Shown here: positions 7,039 to 13,957 of the stretch, in pieces | Numbering within the stretch: the stretch's first letter is position 1 | Layout: each line of letters starts with the position of its first letter | From: CAZVBV01 sp964513975 | GTDB lineage: Bacteria; Patescibacteriota; Gracilibacteria; UBA4473 | DNA length: 20,044 nucleotides | Direction: 5' to 3' | Assembly: GCA_964513975.1 (NCBI GenBank) | Contig: CAZEON010000013.1 | Coordinates: 1-20,044, forward strand | Program-made: the position numbers and the translations under genes | The notes under the pieces: model-generated | Told to the model about the DNA's origin: nothing | Databases searched by the model: none | The model's input: the letters and a program-made list of their open reading frames with translations, nothing else

Positions 7039-8000
7039 GCGAACAGAATAAACTTTTCTATAGCGAGTTCCAACTCGGATGTGTCATCCGTGGAAAGGGA
7101 GAGTTTTCCGGTTTTTAATCTGTTATCAATTTGAAACAACATCTCGTACATGTGTTCTATTTTTTCTTTCGTAAATTGCTGTGAAAGTGAGTATGTTTTT
7201 TTCACCACAAACGGGTGGAGTTTTGTCTCGGTCGCAATTTGTTGCGCACTCATTCCTTGGTCAATTCCCGAACGAATCTGTGCGTGAATCCGCACTTCTC
7301 GGAAAATCATAGACAATACCTCATGTACGGAAACCCCACTATCAAGCAGGTCTTTGAATCGTTTCATAGATAGCTGAACACTTTTTTTACTCAAGCTTTC
7401 TAAGAAGTCCCACATCACCACACTCGGATGTGGAATCGTCAGTTCTTTAATCAAAGCGTCGGTAATCGTGCCGTCATCTGATTGGATTAATTTCTCAATT
7501 TCACACGATAGGTTCCAGAGATTTTCTCCGCATCGTTTCAAGAGCGTCTGCGCCACACCTCGCATAATCTTTCCGCCTTTCTTCTCCGTATAATTCTGAA
7601 TCCATTGAATCAATTGCGCTTCGTCGAACTGGTCGAAGGCTTCAACCTTGGCTTGCTCGATAATAAATTTCGAATACTTTGTGCGTTTATCCAGCTTGGG
7701 ATCAACAATTAGCACCGTGCATTGATTCTCGAAATCTTGAAGATTTGTAAAGAATTCCGTCTTCTCCGCTTGTTCAAATTTCTCCGTATCCCAGAATTCA
7801 TCAAGAAGAACGAGTCGTCGTCCTCCAAAAAGATTGGGCGTCATCACGATATTTTCTAAGTCGTACAGTGAGTCCCCTCTTTCCAGAGTCGTAATTTCTC
7901 CATCCTCGTATTTATTTCGAAAGGCCGTCCGATAAAACTTCGCCCGTTCTCGCAAACGAAAATCATCTTCACCGGTCAGCAAAATACAGTTTTTAATCAT
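7029..8000 (-). CDS. holA: DNA polymerase III delta subunit (clamp loader)
   Basis: The clamp-loader wrench that opens the beta sliding clamp. The start MIKNCILLTGEDDFRLRERAK matches the family's N-terminal MIYLLxGED(D/E)FLxxE pattern. The order of landmarks is also typical: VMTPNLFGGRRLVLLDEF, a helical middle with GGKIMRGVAQTLLKRCGENLWNLSCEIEKL, and a C-terminal collar domain with LSMIFREVRIHAQI and IDNRLKTGKL. The ATG at 8000 (323 residues) fits the family better than an upstream GTG at 8012. It overlaps the tsaE stop by eight bases, and its own stop overlaps the prepilin peptidase start. Divergent as HolA usually is, but the overall pattern is clear. Confidence 0.9.
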   Translation of the reverse strand: MIKNCILLTGEDDFRLRERAKFYRTAFRNKYEDGEITTLERGDSLYDLENIVMTPNLFGGRRLVLLDEFWDTEKFEQAEKTEFFTNLQDFENQCTVLIVDPKLDKRTKYSKFIIEQAKVEAFDQFDEAQLIQWIQNYTEKKGGKIMRGVAQTLLKRCGENLWNLSCEIEKLIQSDDGTITDALIKELTIPHPSVVMWDFLESLSKKSVQLSMKRFKDLLDSGVSVHEVLSMIFREVRIHAQIRSGIDQGMSAQQIATETKLHPFVVKKTYSLSQQFTKEKIEHMYEMLFQIDNRLKTGKLSLSTDDTSELELAIEKFILFACK

Positions 8001-8451
8001 CAGATATAACACTTACTTCACGCATTCCTACGCCTACACCGTGCTTAATAATTATAGTATACCGTTTTCCACAGAAAGATTTTTCCGTTTCTGGAGTGAT
8101 CTTCTCTGGCCATTCAACGAACTTGGAAATACTCGAATCTTCCGCAACTTCGGAGAATCCTCGCGCAAAAAATTCCGCTGGATCTTTGAATCGGTAGAAA
8201 TCAAAGTGGACAAAGTTCTTTTCTCCTGCCACATATTCATTGAGAAAGATGTAGGTCGGCGATGATATTTCGTCCTTCACCCCCGCCAATCGAAGCATTT
8301 CTCGAATCAGAAAGGTCTTCCCCGCTCCCAGTCCCCCTTCGAAGAACACGGTGAAGTTGGGTTCTGATGCTAAGAAATCGTTATAAAAGCTTTTAGCGAA
8401 CTCTTTGCTCGCTGCTTGATTCGGAATTTTTTTCTTTAAAATCAATTTCAT
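7993..8451 (-). CDS. tsaE: tRNA threonylcarbamoyladenosine biosynthesis ATPase TsaE
   Basis: P-loop ATPase that works with TsaB and TsaD to make t6A37 on ANN-decoding tRNAs. At 152 residues it is of normal length. Visible motifs are Walker A GGLGAGKT (39-46), the family's SSPTY (63-67), HFDFYR (82-87), and the conserved FVEWPEK (111-117). The ATG at 8451 starts the operon tsaE-holA-prepilin peptidase, whose genes overlap. The divergent MBL-fold gene starts 49 bases away. TsaB and TsaD are not in the window. Confidence 0.94.
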   Translation of the reverse strand: MKLILKKKIPNQAASKEFAKSFYNDFLASEPNFTVFFEGGLGAGKTFLIREMLRLAGVKDEISSPTYIFLNEYVAGEKNFVHFDFYRFKDPAEFFARGFSEVAEDSSISKFVEWPEKITPETEKSFCGKRYTIIIKHGVGVGMREVSVISDD

Positions 8452-8500
8452 TTTCTCTCGATTTGCACTAGAATCTGCCCCGACTTTATAGCGTAAAAAA

Positions 8501-9052
8501 ATGAAAATTCAATTTCTCGGACAAAACGGATTTGTACTTACCAGCAAGAATGCCACTGTAGTCTGCGATCCTGGCGAAAAAGCATCCGTAAAAAATGCAG
8601 ATTTTGTAACCAACTCAGGAGATTTCGCTGAAAACTGTAAAAATCTCGAAGCAAAAAAGACACTTTCTCTCCCCGGAGAATACGAAATTTCTAATATATT
8701 GGTCCGAGGGTTTTATTCTCGTCCAGAGAATGTTGTTTATAAGATTGTCATCGATGATATCGCTATCGTGCACCTTGGATCATTGGAAACAAAGCCAAGT
8801 ACCGAGTTCTTCGCGAAGCTCGGAGAAAATGTAGATGTCGTTATTGCAACACTCAATGAACAGTTTGGTCCCAAGGAAGCAAAAGAACTCGTAGAGATAC
8901 TTGATGCTCGTTATACAATCATTGCCGGTGATCAGTCCCTCTTTCCAAAAATGGTCGAAGCAGGAGCTCGTATTGCTGAGGAGAACCCTCTTGTGATTTC
9001 TCAAGCAACGCTCAGTGAAGAAAAAAGCGAAGCTTTGATTTTACCGGTTTGA
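8501..9052 (+). CDS. MBL-fold (UlaG-like) protein without metal ligands
   Basis: The 183 residues follow the short UlaG-like metallo-beta-lactamase-fold pattern: MKIQFLGQNGFVL, VVCDPG (20-25), LPGEYE (57-62), IAIVHLGSLE (87-96) and a C-terminal AKELVEILDARYTII. In the family these carry SHxHxDH, HLGDL and a late His. Here the SHxHxDH position reads S39-G-D-F, HLGDL reads HLGSL, and the expected PMHY region reads AGDQ. The zinc site is therefore mostly gone, and I infer a non-hydrolytic or regulatory role. It is divergent from tsaE. A weak promoter-like TTGCAC...TATAGC (8463-8492) would make the mRNA nearly leaderless. Its TGA stop overlaps the -35 box of the tRNA-Phe promoter. Confidence 0.8.
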   Translation: MKIQFLGQNGFVLTSKNATVVCDPGEKASVKNADFVTNSGDFAENCKNLEAKKTLSLPGEYEISNILVRGFYSRPENVVYKIVIDDIAIVHLGSLETKPSTEFFAKLGENVDVVIATLNEQFGPKEAKELVEILDARYTIIAGDQSLFPKMVEAGARIAEENPLVISQATLSEEKSEALILPV

Positions 9053-9076
9053 CGAGATAAACTTTTTTCGTACAAT
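9049..9076 (+). promoter_or_regulatory. tRNA-Phe promoter
   Basis: -35 TTGACG (9049-9054), a 16-bp spacer, -10 TACAAT (9071-9076). The predicted start is near 9083, about 12 bases before the mature tRNA 5' end. The -35 box overlaps the stop codon of the preceding gene. Confidence 0.65.
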
Positions 9077-9094
9077 CTCCCCGTTCTCAAACAT

Positions 9095-9169
9095 GGCGCG
9101 GTAGCTCAGTGGTAGAGCAATGGACTGAAAATCCATGTGTCGGTAGTTCAATTCTACCTCGCGCCACCA
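9095..9169 (+). tRNA. trnF: tRNA-Phe (anticodon GAA), CCA encoded
   Basis: A full cloverleaf can be drawn. The acceptor GGCGCGG pairs with TCGCGCC (one G-U). The D stem GCTC/GAGC has loop AGTGGTA. The anticodon stem ATGGA/TCCAT has loop CTGAAAA, giving anticodon GAA. The variable loop is GTGTC. The T stem GGTAG/CTACC has loop TTCAATT. The discriminator is A and CCA is encoded (9167-9169). The AT-rich block of unrecognised genes begins immediately downstream. Confidence 0.97.
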
Positions 9170-9224
9170 TTTCCAATTAACCCTTTCATAGAAAGGAAAT
9201 TTATGTGTAAATCTATCTAAATAG

Positions 9225-9674
9225 CTATTTTTTTTGGAGATATTCCTTCGGGAGTTCCGAATAAGCAATCATTTCTTCACCAACTTCTATATTTGCTCTT
9301 ACATATGCACTTTGCTTAAGATAAAGGTAAGGGAATTCTAGTCTCGTTATTGTCCAGTCATCCGCTGTATCAGGAAGAAATATTTCGTCTCCTATAGATA
9401 TTTTTTTAGCAAGTACTTTATCAAATTCAGAAACAGGTTGCTCTTTCGTTTCAAGAATCGTTTCCACCTTTTTCTTACTGTCTTCTGTATTATTTTTTAT
9501 GGCATTTTCTAGCTTTTCTTCAAGTTCGTTAATTTTTTCAACATCAATACCATCGTTCTTAGCCGTATTCAGAGCTTCTTGTGTTTTCTCAATATAAAAT
9601 TGAGAGGATTCTCCAGCAACGATGTTATCAACCATTATAATGGCTCTGTCAAAAGCATGAGAAATTGTATCCAT
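9225..9674 (-). CDS. Hypothetical helical protein
   Basis: I do not recognise it. The protein (MDTISHAFDRA...) is highly charged. A long helical, probably coiled-coil stretch (about residues 20-75, rich in E, K and N) precedes a compact C-terminal region containing DEIFLPDTADDWTITRLEFPYLYLKQSAYVRA. In-frame Met codons also exist at 9701 and 9695. The promoter's -10 box (9700-9705) overlaps the first, so the ATG at 9674 (150 residues) or a leaderless start at 9695 is more likely. There is no signal peptide or TM segment. It is the first minus-strand gene beyond the tRNA-Phe 3' end and is independently transcribed. Confidence 0.6.
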   Translation of the reverse strand: MDTISHAFDRAIIMVDNIVAGESSQFYIEKTQEALNTAKNDGIDVEKINELEEKLENAIKNNTEDSKKKVETILETKEQPVSEFDKVLAKKISIGDEIFLPDTADDWTITRLEFPYLYLKQSAYVRANIEVGEEMIAYSELPKEYLQKK

Positions 9675-9699
9675 AAGAGAGTGATTAATTATCATATGC

Positions 9700-9727
9700 A
9701 TTATACAATGAATTAATAATTTTGCAA
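9700..9727 (-). promoter_or_regulatory. Promoter of the hypothetical gene at 9225-9674
   Basis: On the minus strand: -35 TTGCAA (9722-9727), a 16-bp spacer, -10 TATAAT (9700-9705). It rules out a translation start at 9701. Confidence 0.6.
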
Positions 9728-9790
9728 GTTTTTTAAAATCATTTCTTCTTTAATTCAATCTCTACTGCTTCTTTATTCCTTCGCAAAAAA

Positions 9791-9833
9791 CCAAAGCAAA
9801 AAATAAAATAAGTCGAGATATTTGTAATACCAT
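9791..9833 (-). repeat. 43-bp intergenic repeat, copy 1
   Basis: Identical over 43 bases to 11570-11612 and in the same orientation. On the minus strand it reads ATGGTATTACAAATATCTCG..., ending TTTGCTTTGG. It lies just after the terminator of the gene at 9856-10647 and before the promoter at 9700-9727. Weaker similarity (TGCTTC...) extends about 20 bases further on the 9770 side. Confidence 0.85.
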
Positions 9834-9835
9834 AT

Positions 9836-9857
9836 AAAAGGCCCTTGAGGGTCTTTT
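9836..9857 (-). terminator. Terminator hairpin of the gene at 9856-10647
   Basis: The stem AAAAGACCCT / AGGGCCTTTT (one G-U pair) with a tight loop is followed on the minus strand by ATATGG. Flanking A/T runs on both sides make it usable in either direction. It overlaps the stop codon of the upstream gene. Confidence 0.65.
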
Positions 9858-10647
9858 ATTTTTCCTTATCGTCAAATTCTGAAAGAAATTTTCCGATATC
9901 TTCAAAGGACATAAAGTTGTTTTCTCTCAATTTAAGCTCAAGAACACCCCTCCAGCTTTCATCAACAAGATCTACATTCTTTATGTTTTGCTCTTTATGA
10001 TCTTTCCATACCGGAAGTACCTTTTCCTTAAGTTCTTCTTGGTCTTCGATAAGATCTATGAATTTTATCATCGTTCTATTAAAAACATATGGAATCTGCT
10101 CTGCAAAAGTAGTAGATCCTGATTCTGTCGTTATACTCTGTAAAAAACGATAATAATTTTCAAAATCCTTTTCTTTGTATTTATGCTCAGCAAGCTCAAC
10201 TATCTTCTCCACAGTATCCCACAAATCATTTCCAATTTTATCGTTTTCGGAAGAAGCTACAAGACCTTCCATCACTAGAGAATCAAGAAATTGTGGACCC
10301 ATATGCGGTGATTCTGATAATATCTCTGCCACATTCAACAAACAATCATTTTCAATAATATTGGGCATATCTTTTCTCACTTTAGAATAAATATTTAAAA
10401 ACATTTTTCTAGCATCGTCGTCCTCTTTTTGAGTTTCTCCAATCTTTTCTGATAAATTTTCAAGATATCTCTCTCTGCTTTTCTTGCTAAGAAGAGATAT
10501 GTTTTCTATAATTTCTTTAATTTTCTTGTAATATTGACGATCTTTCCCAAGCCCCTCAAATCTCTGCTTATGCATTATTTTAAAATCATGTTTAAGATCT
10601 GCAACAGACGCTTCTTTTGAGAAAGTAATTTCTTTAGAATTTGACAT
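9856..10647 (-). CDS. Hypothetical all-helical cytoplasmic protein
   Basis: No family is recognised. The 263 residues are rich in E, K, D and N, predicted mostly helical, with no signal peptide, TM segment or nucleotide-binding motif. The first 90 residues look coiled-coil-like (KDRQYYKKIKEIIENISLLSKKSRERYLENL). The rest, with repeated leucine-rich helices such as LLNVAEILSESPHMGPQFLDSLV, suggests a HEAT/TPR-like solenoid, but no repeat is clear. The ATG at 10647 follows a good promoter by about 22 nt. No Shine-Dalgarno is visible. The base composition is more AT-rich than the housekeeping genes, and the gene belongs to the accessory block beside tRNA-Phe. Confidence 0.68.
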   Translation of the reverse strand: MSNSKEITFSKEASVADLKHDFKIMHKQRFEGLGKDRQYYKKIKEIIENISLLSKKSRERYLENLSEKIGETQKEDDDARKMFLNIYSKVRKDMPNIIENDCLLNVAEILSESPHMGPQFLDSLVMEGLVASSENDKIGNDLWDTVEKIVELAEHKYKEKDFENYYRFLQSITTESGSTTFAEQIPYVFNRTMIKFIDLIEDQEELKEKVLPVWKDHKEQNIKNVDLVDESWRGVLELKLRENNFMSFEDIGKFLSEFDDKEK

Positions 10648-10675
10648 TTGATGTAGGGGGGTTAATTACATCTCT

Positions 10676-10703
10676 ATGATAATACATCTCTTTAGTTTGT
10701 CAA
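10676..10703 (-). promoter_or_regulatory. Promoter of the hypothetical gene at 9856-10647
   Basis: On the minus strand: consensus -35 TTGACA (10698-10703), a 16-bp spacer, -10 TATCAT (10676-10681). A small inverted repeat, GATGTA/TACATC (10650-10655 with 10667-10672), lies between it and the ATG. Confidence 0.65.
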
Positions 10704-10817
10704 GCTTTATTGTATGCTCATAATTCTGTAAAACTATACTGCCATCGTTTATTCTGAATGTCTTGAAATACACGCTCTAGCCATAGTTCAAGTTGGCTAA
10801 ACCGCTGACCACCATTT

Positions 10818-10838
10818 AAAAGACCTTTGTGGTCTTTT
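10818..10838 (-). terminator. Hairpin terminator after the gene at 10843-11466
   Basis: The stem AAAAGACC / GGTCTTTT (10818-10825 with 10831-10838) has a five-base loop, with T-runs on both strands. It is placed directly after the stop of the minus-strand gene. Confidence 0.65.
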
Positions 10839-10842
10839 TTGT

Positions 10843-11466
10843 TTAACCGAGATTAAACTCCTTTGTTAAATAATCGACAAAGACATTTTTATTTGCAGAA
10901 AGTTGTGGGAATTTGTCCCATGCATCCGCAGATAAAAGCGTAGTTGCTCCGTCATTTACGATTTTATCAGTGAGACCATGCTCTTGAATAGGATATACAT
11001 GATTCCGAACTAATTTCCCTTTTCTATTAATTTCAAAAGTCCCTCGATGCATTCCTTCTAATTTCTTTTTTAAAAAATTAATAAAATTAGCAGAACGACT
11101 AGCTTCAGCCCATCCTTCTTTTGTATTTGGGAAATCGATATCTAAGTTTTTAATTTGGATATTGTCATGAGAAGAAATAATCGATGTTGTTTTTTCCCAA
11201 CTGGAGACTTCGATTTCTCCATTTTCAATAATTTTGAATTCAAGGTTTCCTCGTTCCACTTGTTGCTTACTTTTATACTCTCTCTCGGATATTTGAGCTT
11301 TTAGAGGAGGTCCTTCGATTTCTCTTTGGAGATCACTTAATAAGGATCTATATTCTTCGGAGAAAGTCTCTTTCTCAGAGAAATTAAGCACATCGTTCTT
11401 GTGCTCTTGATATATGAACTTTTCTAAATTTCCTGCACTAAAAACCGATTTGTAGAAATTTTTCAT
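10843..11466 (-). CDS. Hypothetical protein
   Basis: Not assigned to a family. The 207 residues have a charged N-terminal helical part (MKNFYKSVFSAGNLEKFIYQEHKN, then FSEEYRSLLSDLQREIEGPP) and a mixed C-terminal domain. The latter includes NTKEGWAEASRSANFINFLKKKLEG, HRGTFEINRKGKLVRNHVYP and a final SANKNVFVDYLTKEFNLG. There is no signal peptide and there are no TM segments. The gene starts at ATG 11466 and its hairpin terminator is four bases beyond the stop. Upstream lies a 43-bp repeat also found upstream of the hypothetical gene at 9225-9674, so both follow the same gene-terminator-repeat-gene arrangement. Confidence 0.68.
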   Translation of the reverse strand: MKNFYKSVFSAGNLEKFIYQEHKNDVLNFSEKETFSEEYRSLLSDLQREIEGPPLKAQISEREYKSKQQVERGNLEFKIIENGEIEVSSWEKTTSIISSHDNIQIKNLDIDFPNTKEGWAEASRSANFINFLKKKLEGMHRGTFEINRKGKLVRNHVYPIQEHGLTDKIVNDGATTLLSADAWDKFPQLSANKNVFVDYLTKEFNLG

Positions 11467-11569
11467 TCACTAAAAAATTAAATATTTGTAATATTTTATA
11501 ATGATAATGAAAAAAAAGAAAGATTTTTTTACACCAGCAAAATCAATGCTTCGCTTTTTTCTTGTAAAT

Positions 11570-11612
11570 CCAAAGCAAAAAATAAAATAAGTCGAGATAT
11601 TTGTAATACCAT
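11570..11612 (-). repeat. 43-bp intergenic repeat, copy 2
   Basis: Perfect match to 9791-9833. It lies between the terminator of the SLH gene and the start of the gene at 10843-11466. On the minus strand one frame reads GITNISTYFIFCFGF in both copies, and this frame is in phase with the gene upstream in both places. Confidence 0.85.
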
Positions 11613-11616
11613 TATA

Positions 11617-11648
11617 TTTAAAAAACAACCCCCACAACAATGGGGGTT
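11617..11648 (-). terminator. Intrinsic terminator of the SLH gene
   Basis: The stem AACCCCC / GGGGGTT (11627-11633 with 11642-11648) has an eight-base loop. It is followed on the minus strand by GTTTTTTAAAT. Confidence 0.82.
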
Positions 11649-11670
11649 ATTCTTCATCTTTTTCCCTGTT

Positions 11671-12696
11671 TTAAAGTTCTTCTTGCTGTTGAATTAATCG
11701 ATAAATAAGTTCTGCAAACATTTCCCGAGTCATCCCTTCCGCTGGGGCAACAGTATCAATATCTAAAAGATCGTTATCAATCGCATACTGGAGATAAGAC
11801 GCAAACCATGATCCCATATCAATTCCCTCTGGAAGGGATATGACAGAATAATCAGAAAGATCGATACCAAAACTCTCGAACGCAAGTTTCAAAAGCTCAA
11901 CTTGGTTTACCGTATTTCCCGGTTTAAAAGTCCCGTCGTCATATCCTTTTACAATTCCTTTTCGTTTTGCTTTTTGAACATATCCCGCGAACCATGCGTC
12001 TTCTGGCACATCATCAAAATCTAAATCAATATCCGTATCTGGTGCTTCCCCTAATGATTCCAAAAGAACCTTGAGTGATTCGGCACGATTGATTGAGTTT
12101 CCTGGTCCAAAAGATCCATCTGCATATCCGTCCAAAATTCCTCGTTGTTGTAAAAAATCAACCGCTTCTTGGTTTCGAATGCTTCCAGAATCTTTAAATT
12201 GTTTTTTCTCACGAAGTTGCCCAGAAAATTCTTTATAATTTTTTCCTTTAATAGCTTTTCGAACATAGTTGCGTGCACATTTTTGAACGCTGTTTTGTTG
12301 TCCTGTATTTTCTTCTCTCTCTAAACGATTTTCTTCCCTATAAACTCGTCGTTCTTCTTGTGTCATATCATCCCATCCATCAGGAAGTTCCATATTCCCT
12401 CCTCGCATTCCACGACCTTCTTGTCCCTCTCTGGATCTAGCTTCTGCTCCCTCTGGTTTATTTTCTTCCATATACATTCGTCGTTCCTCCTGTGTCATGT
12501 CATCCCAACCATCAGGCAATTCCATATTCCCCCGTATTCCTTGTCCTCTCATACCTCTTTCAGAACTTCTCTGCTCTGTTCCAGAACCTCCCCCTGTCTC
12601 ATTTGTCCCTCCTCCGAATGGCCACGATGCAAAAGCTGTACTTCCCAAAAGAAGCAGTCCTAACGAAAAAACGAAAACGGTTTTGCTAATTTTCAT
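11671..12696 (-). CDS. Secreted S-layer homology (SLH) domain protein
   Basis: The 341 residues begin with a signal peptide (about 1-23, MKISKTVFVFSLGLLLLGS then TAFAS). A Gly/Arg/Glu-rich region (24-130) contains a duplicated segment, GNMELPDGWDDMTQEERR, at 56-73 and again at 100-117 (44-residue period). Three SLH-type modules follow: about 167-216 (GILDGYADGSFGPGNSINRAE), 224-277 (GIVKGYDDGTFKPGNTVNQVE) and 285-336 (degenerate, ending MTREMFAELIYRL). SLH domains usually bind pyruvylated cell-wall polymers, so I infer a cell-surface protein. It has its own promoter (12733-12763) and terminator, and sits downstream of the MacAB-like export operon, though not in the same transcript by this reading. 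Confidence 0.9.
   Translation of the reverse strand: MKISKTVFVFSLGLLLLGSTAFASWPFGGGTNETGGGSGTEQRSSERGMRGQGIRGNMELPDGWDDMTQEERRMYMEENKPEGAEARSREGQEGRGMRGGNMELPDGWDDMTQEERRVYREENRLEREENTGQQNSVQKCARNYVRKAIKGKNYKEFSGQLREKKQFKDSGSIRNQEAVDFLQQRGILDGYADGSFGPGNSINRAESLKVLLESLGEAPDTDIDLDFDDVPEDAWFAGYVQKAKRKGIVKGYDDGTFKPGNTVNQVELLKLAFESFGIDLSDYSVISLPEGIDMGSWFASYLQYAIDNDLLDIDTVAPAEGMTREMFAELIYRLIQQQEEL
12346..12531 (-). repeat. Internal 132-bp tandem duplication in the SLH gene
   Basis: Coding segments 12478-12531 and 12346-12399 specify the same 18 residues (GNMELPDGWDDMTQEERR), 132 bp apart and flanked by similar RGMRG-type sequence. The synonymous differences show that the duplication is not very recent. 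Confidence 0.7.
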
Positions 12697-12732
12697 AAAA
12701 AAGAATTAAAAATAAAATATGAATATCATCTT

Positions 12733-12763
12733 CTTATACGTAACTTTTTTTTATTTCTTTCAA
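12733..12763 (-). promoter_or_regulatory. Candidate promoter of the SLH gene (19-bp spacer)
   Basis: On the minus strand: TTGAAA (12758-12763), a 19-bp spacer, TATAAG (12733-12738), preceded by CG. The same architecture, TTGAAAGAAA...CGTATAA, with an identical spacer length is found in front of the MacA-like gene at 16766-16796. Confidence 0.5.
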
Positions 12764-12769
12764 AATTCA

Positions 12770-13957
12770 CTACTCACTTCTCAGGGCATCCACCGGATCG
12801 AGCCGTGATGCCTTGTACGCAGGATAAAACCCAAAGAAAACACCCACGAGTACTGAGAAACAAAACCCAAGTAAAACCGCTGAGAATGAATACACAGCGC
12901 CGTAGTCTTTAAGTAAAGGAATTGTTATTTGCCCCAAGACAATTCCCAAAAATCCTCCGATAACCGATAAGATGACCGATTCGAGGAGGAACTGTTCGAG
13001 AATATCTCGTTGTTTGGCTCCAATGGCTTTGAGAACTCCAATTTCTTTGGTACGTTCGGCAACCGTCACAAACATCACATTCATAATTCCAATTCCTGAA
13101 ACGATAAGAACAATGGTCGCAACGGCGGTCAGAAGAAAAGACATTGTCGACGTCGATTCCTTCGCAGAGGCCACCATCGATCCTGGGTCACGCACTCGGA
13201 AGTCATCATCTCGTCCTTCCCGAATACGATGCTTTGCTCGAAGAATGTCCGTGATTTCAGTCTCGGCAAAAGCGAGACTATCCACATCCCGTCCCAAGAA
13301 AACCAATCGCACCTGTGCCTTACTTCCTAAAATTGTTTTTTGAGCTGTTGAAAACGGTATATACATCGCATCATCAAAAGAAGTTCCAAAAGAACTCGCT
13401 CCATTTTCCGCGAGGACCCCAACAACGGTACACTTTCTTCTCGCAATAGAAACTTCTTCTCCTACCGCTAACTGCGGATCTGTAAAAAGAGTCTCGGCCA
13501 GTGTGTACCCCAAAACGACAACCTTTGCTCGACTTACATCATCTTCCTCAGTAAAATTTTCTCCCCAACCAAGTTTGAGATTCGAAACATCAAAAAAGTG
13601 TGGTGTAACCCCCTGAACCGAAGTACTTGTATTTTCATTTCTAAAAGAAATCGTTTCGTTTCCTGAAATACTTGCCGTCCCATCAACAACAAACTGCGAC
13701 TCCAAAAGCACAGTTTGCAGATCTTCCACTGAGAGCTTGGAACTTGAACTTCCTCCACGAGAAGGAAAAACTACAAGAGAAGTCACACTGAGATTTTTGA
13801 ATTGTTCCTCAATCTGCCTCTGTGCCCCCGATCCAATACCAATTACGGCGATAACCGTGGAAACCCCAATAATAATTCCAAGCATAGAGAGTACCGTACG
13901 AAATTTATTCGCCACCAATGCATTCCACGCCATTCGCACCATTTCAAGTCGAATCAT
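12770..13957 (-). CDS. MacB-type ABC transporter permease (FtsX domain)
   Basis: The membrane subunit of a MacB-family (type VII) mechanotransmission ABC system. At 395 residues it has the standard layout: TM1 at about 20-42 (VANKFRTVLSMLGIIIGVSTVIAV), a large extracytoplasmic MacB-PCD-like domain (about 45-270), and three C-terminal TM segments. The FtsX signature region VAERTKEIGVLKAIGAKQRDI lies between TM2 and TM3, and the end is YPAYKASRLDPVDALRSE. The ATPase is on a separate gene whose stop overlaps this start (ATGA at 13954-13957), so the two are translationally coupled. With the MacA-like adaptor it should export a peptide, lipid or other small substrate, which the sequence does not reveal. 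Confidence 0.93.
   Translation of the reverse strand: MIRLEMVRMAWNALVANKFRTVLSMLGIIIGVSTVIAVIGIGSGAQRQIEEQFKNLSVTSLVVFPSRGGSSSSKLSVEDLQTVLLESQFVVDGTASISGNETISFRNENTSTSVQGVTPHFFDVSNLKLGWGENFTEEDDVSRAKVVVLGYTLAETLFTDPQLAVGEEVSIARRKCTVVGVLAENGASSFGTSFDDAMYIPFSTAQKTILGSKAQVRLVFLGRDVDSLAFAETEITDILRAKHRIREGRDDDFRVRDPGSMVASAKESTSTMSFLLTAVATIVLIVSGIGIMNVMFVTVAERTKEIGVLKAIGAKQRDILEQFLLESVILSVIGGFLGIVLGQITIPLLKDYGAVYSFSAVLLGFCFSVLVGVFFGFYPAYKASRLDPVDALRSE

Noticed and set aside
9182..9235. Possible terminators after tRNA-Phe (CCTTTC/GAAAGG at 9182-9196 and the palindrome AAATAGCTATTT followed by T at 9219-9235)
   Set aside because: Stems are short and AT-rich, and the second overlaps the stop codon of the minus-strand gene. 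Not convincing enough to annotate.
10765..10814. tRNA-like 3' end (TAGTTCAAGT loop with a TAGCCA/TGGCTA stem, then CCACCA)
   Set aside because: No acceptor, D or anticodon arms can be drawn upstream, so it is not a tRNA gene. It is mentioned only as a weak possible attachment-site relic.
9020..11561. 31-base inverted similarity (27 matches) between the MBL gene's 3' end (9020-9050) and 11531-11561
   Set aside because: A 14-base exact A/G-rich core is expected by chance in an AT-rich 20-kb window, and the second site has no extended homology to the MBL gene.
12358..12709. Several plus-strand open frames over the SLH gene
   Set aside because: They are mirror images of the repetitive Gly/Arg/Glu-rich coding region on the minus strand.
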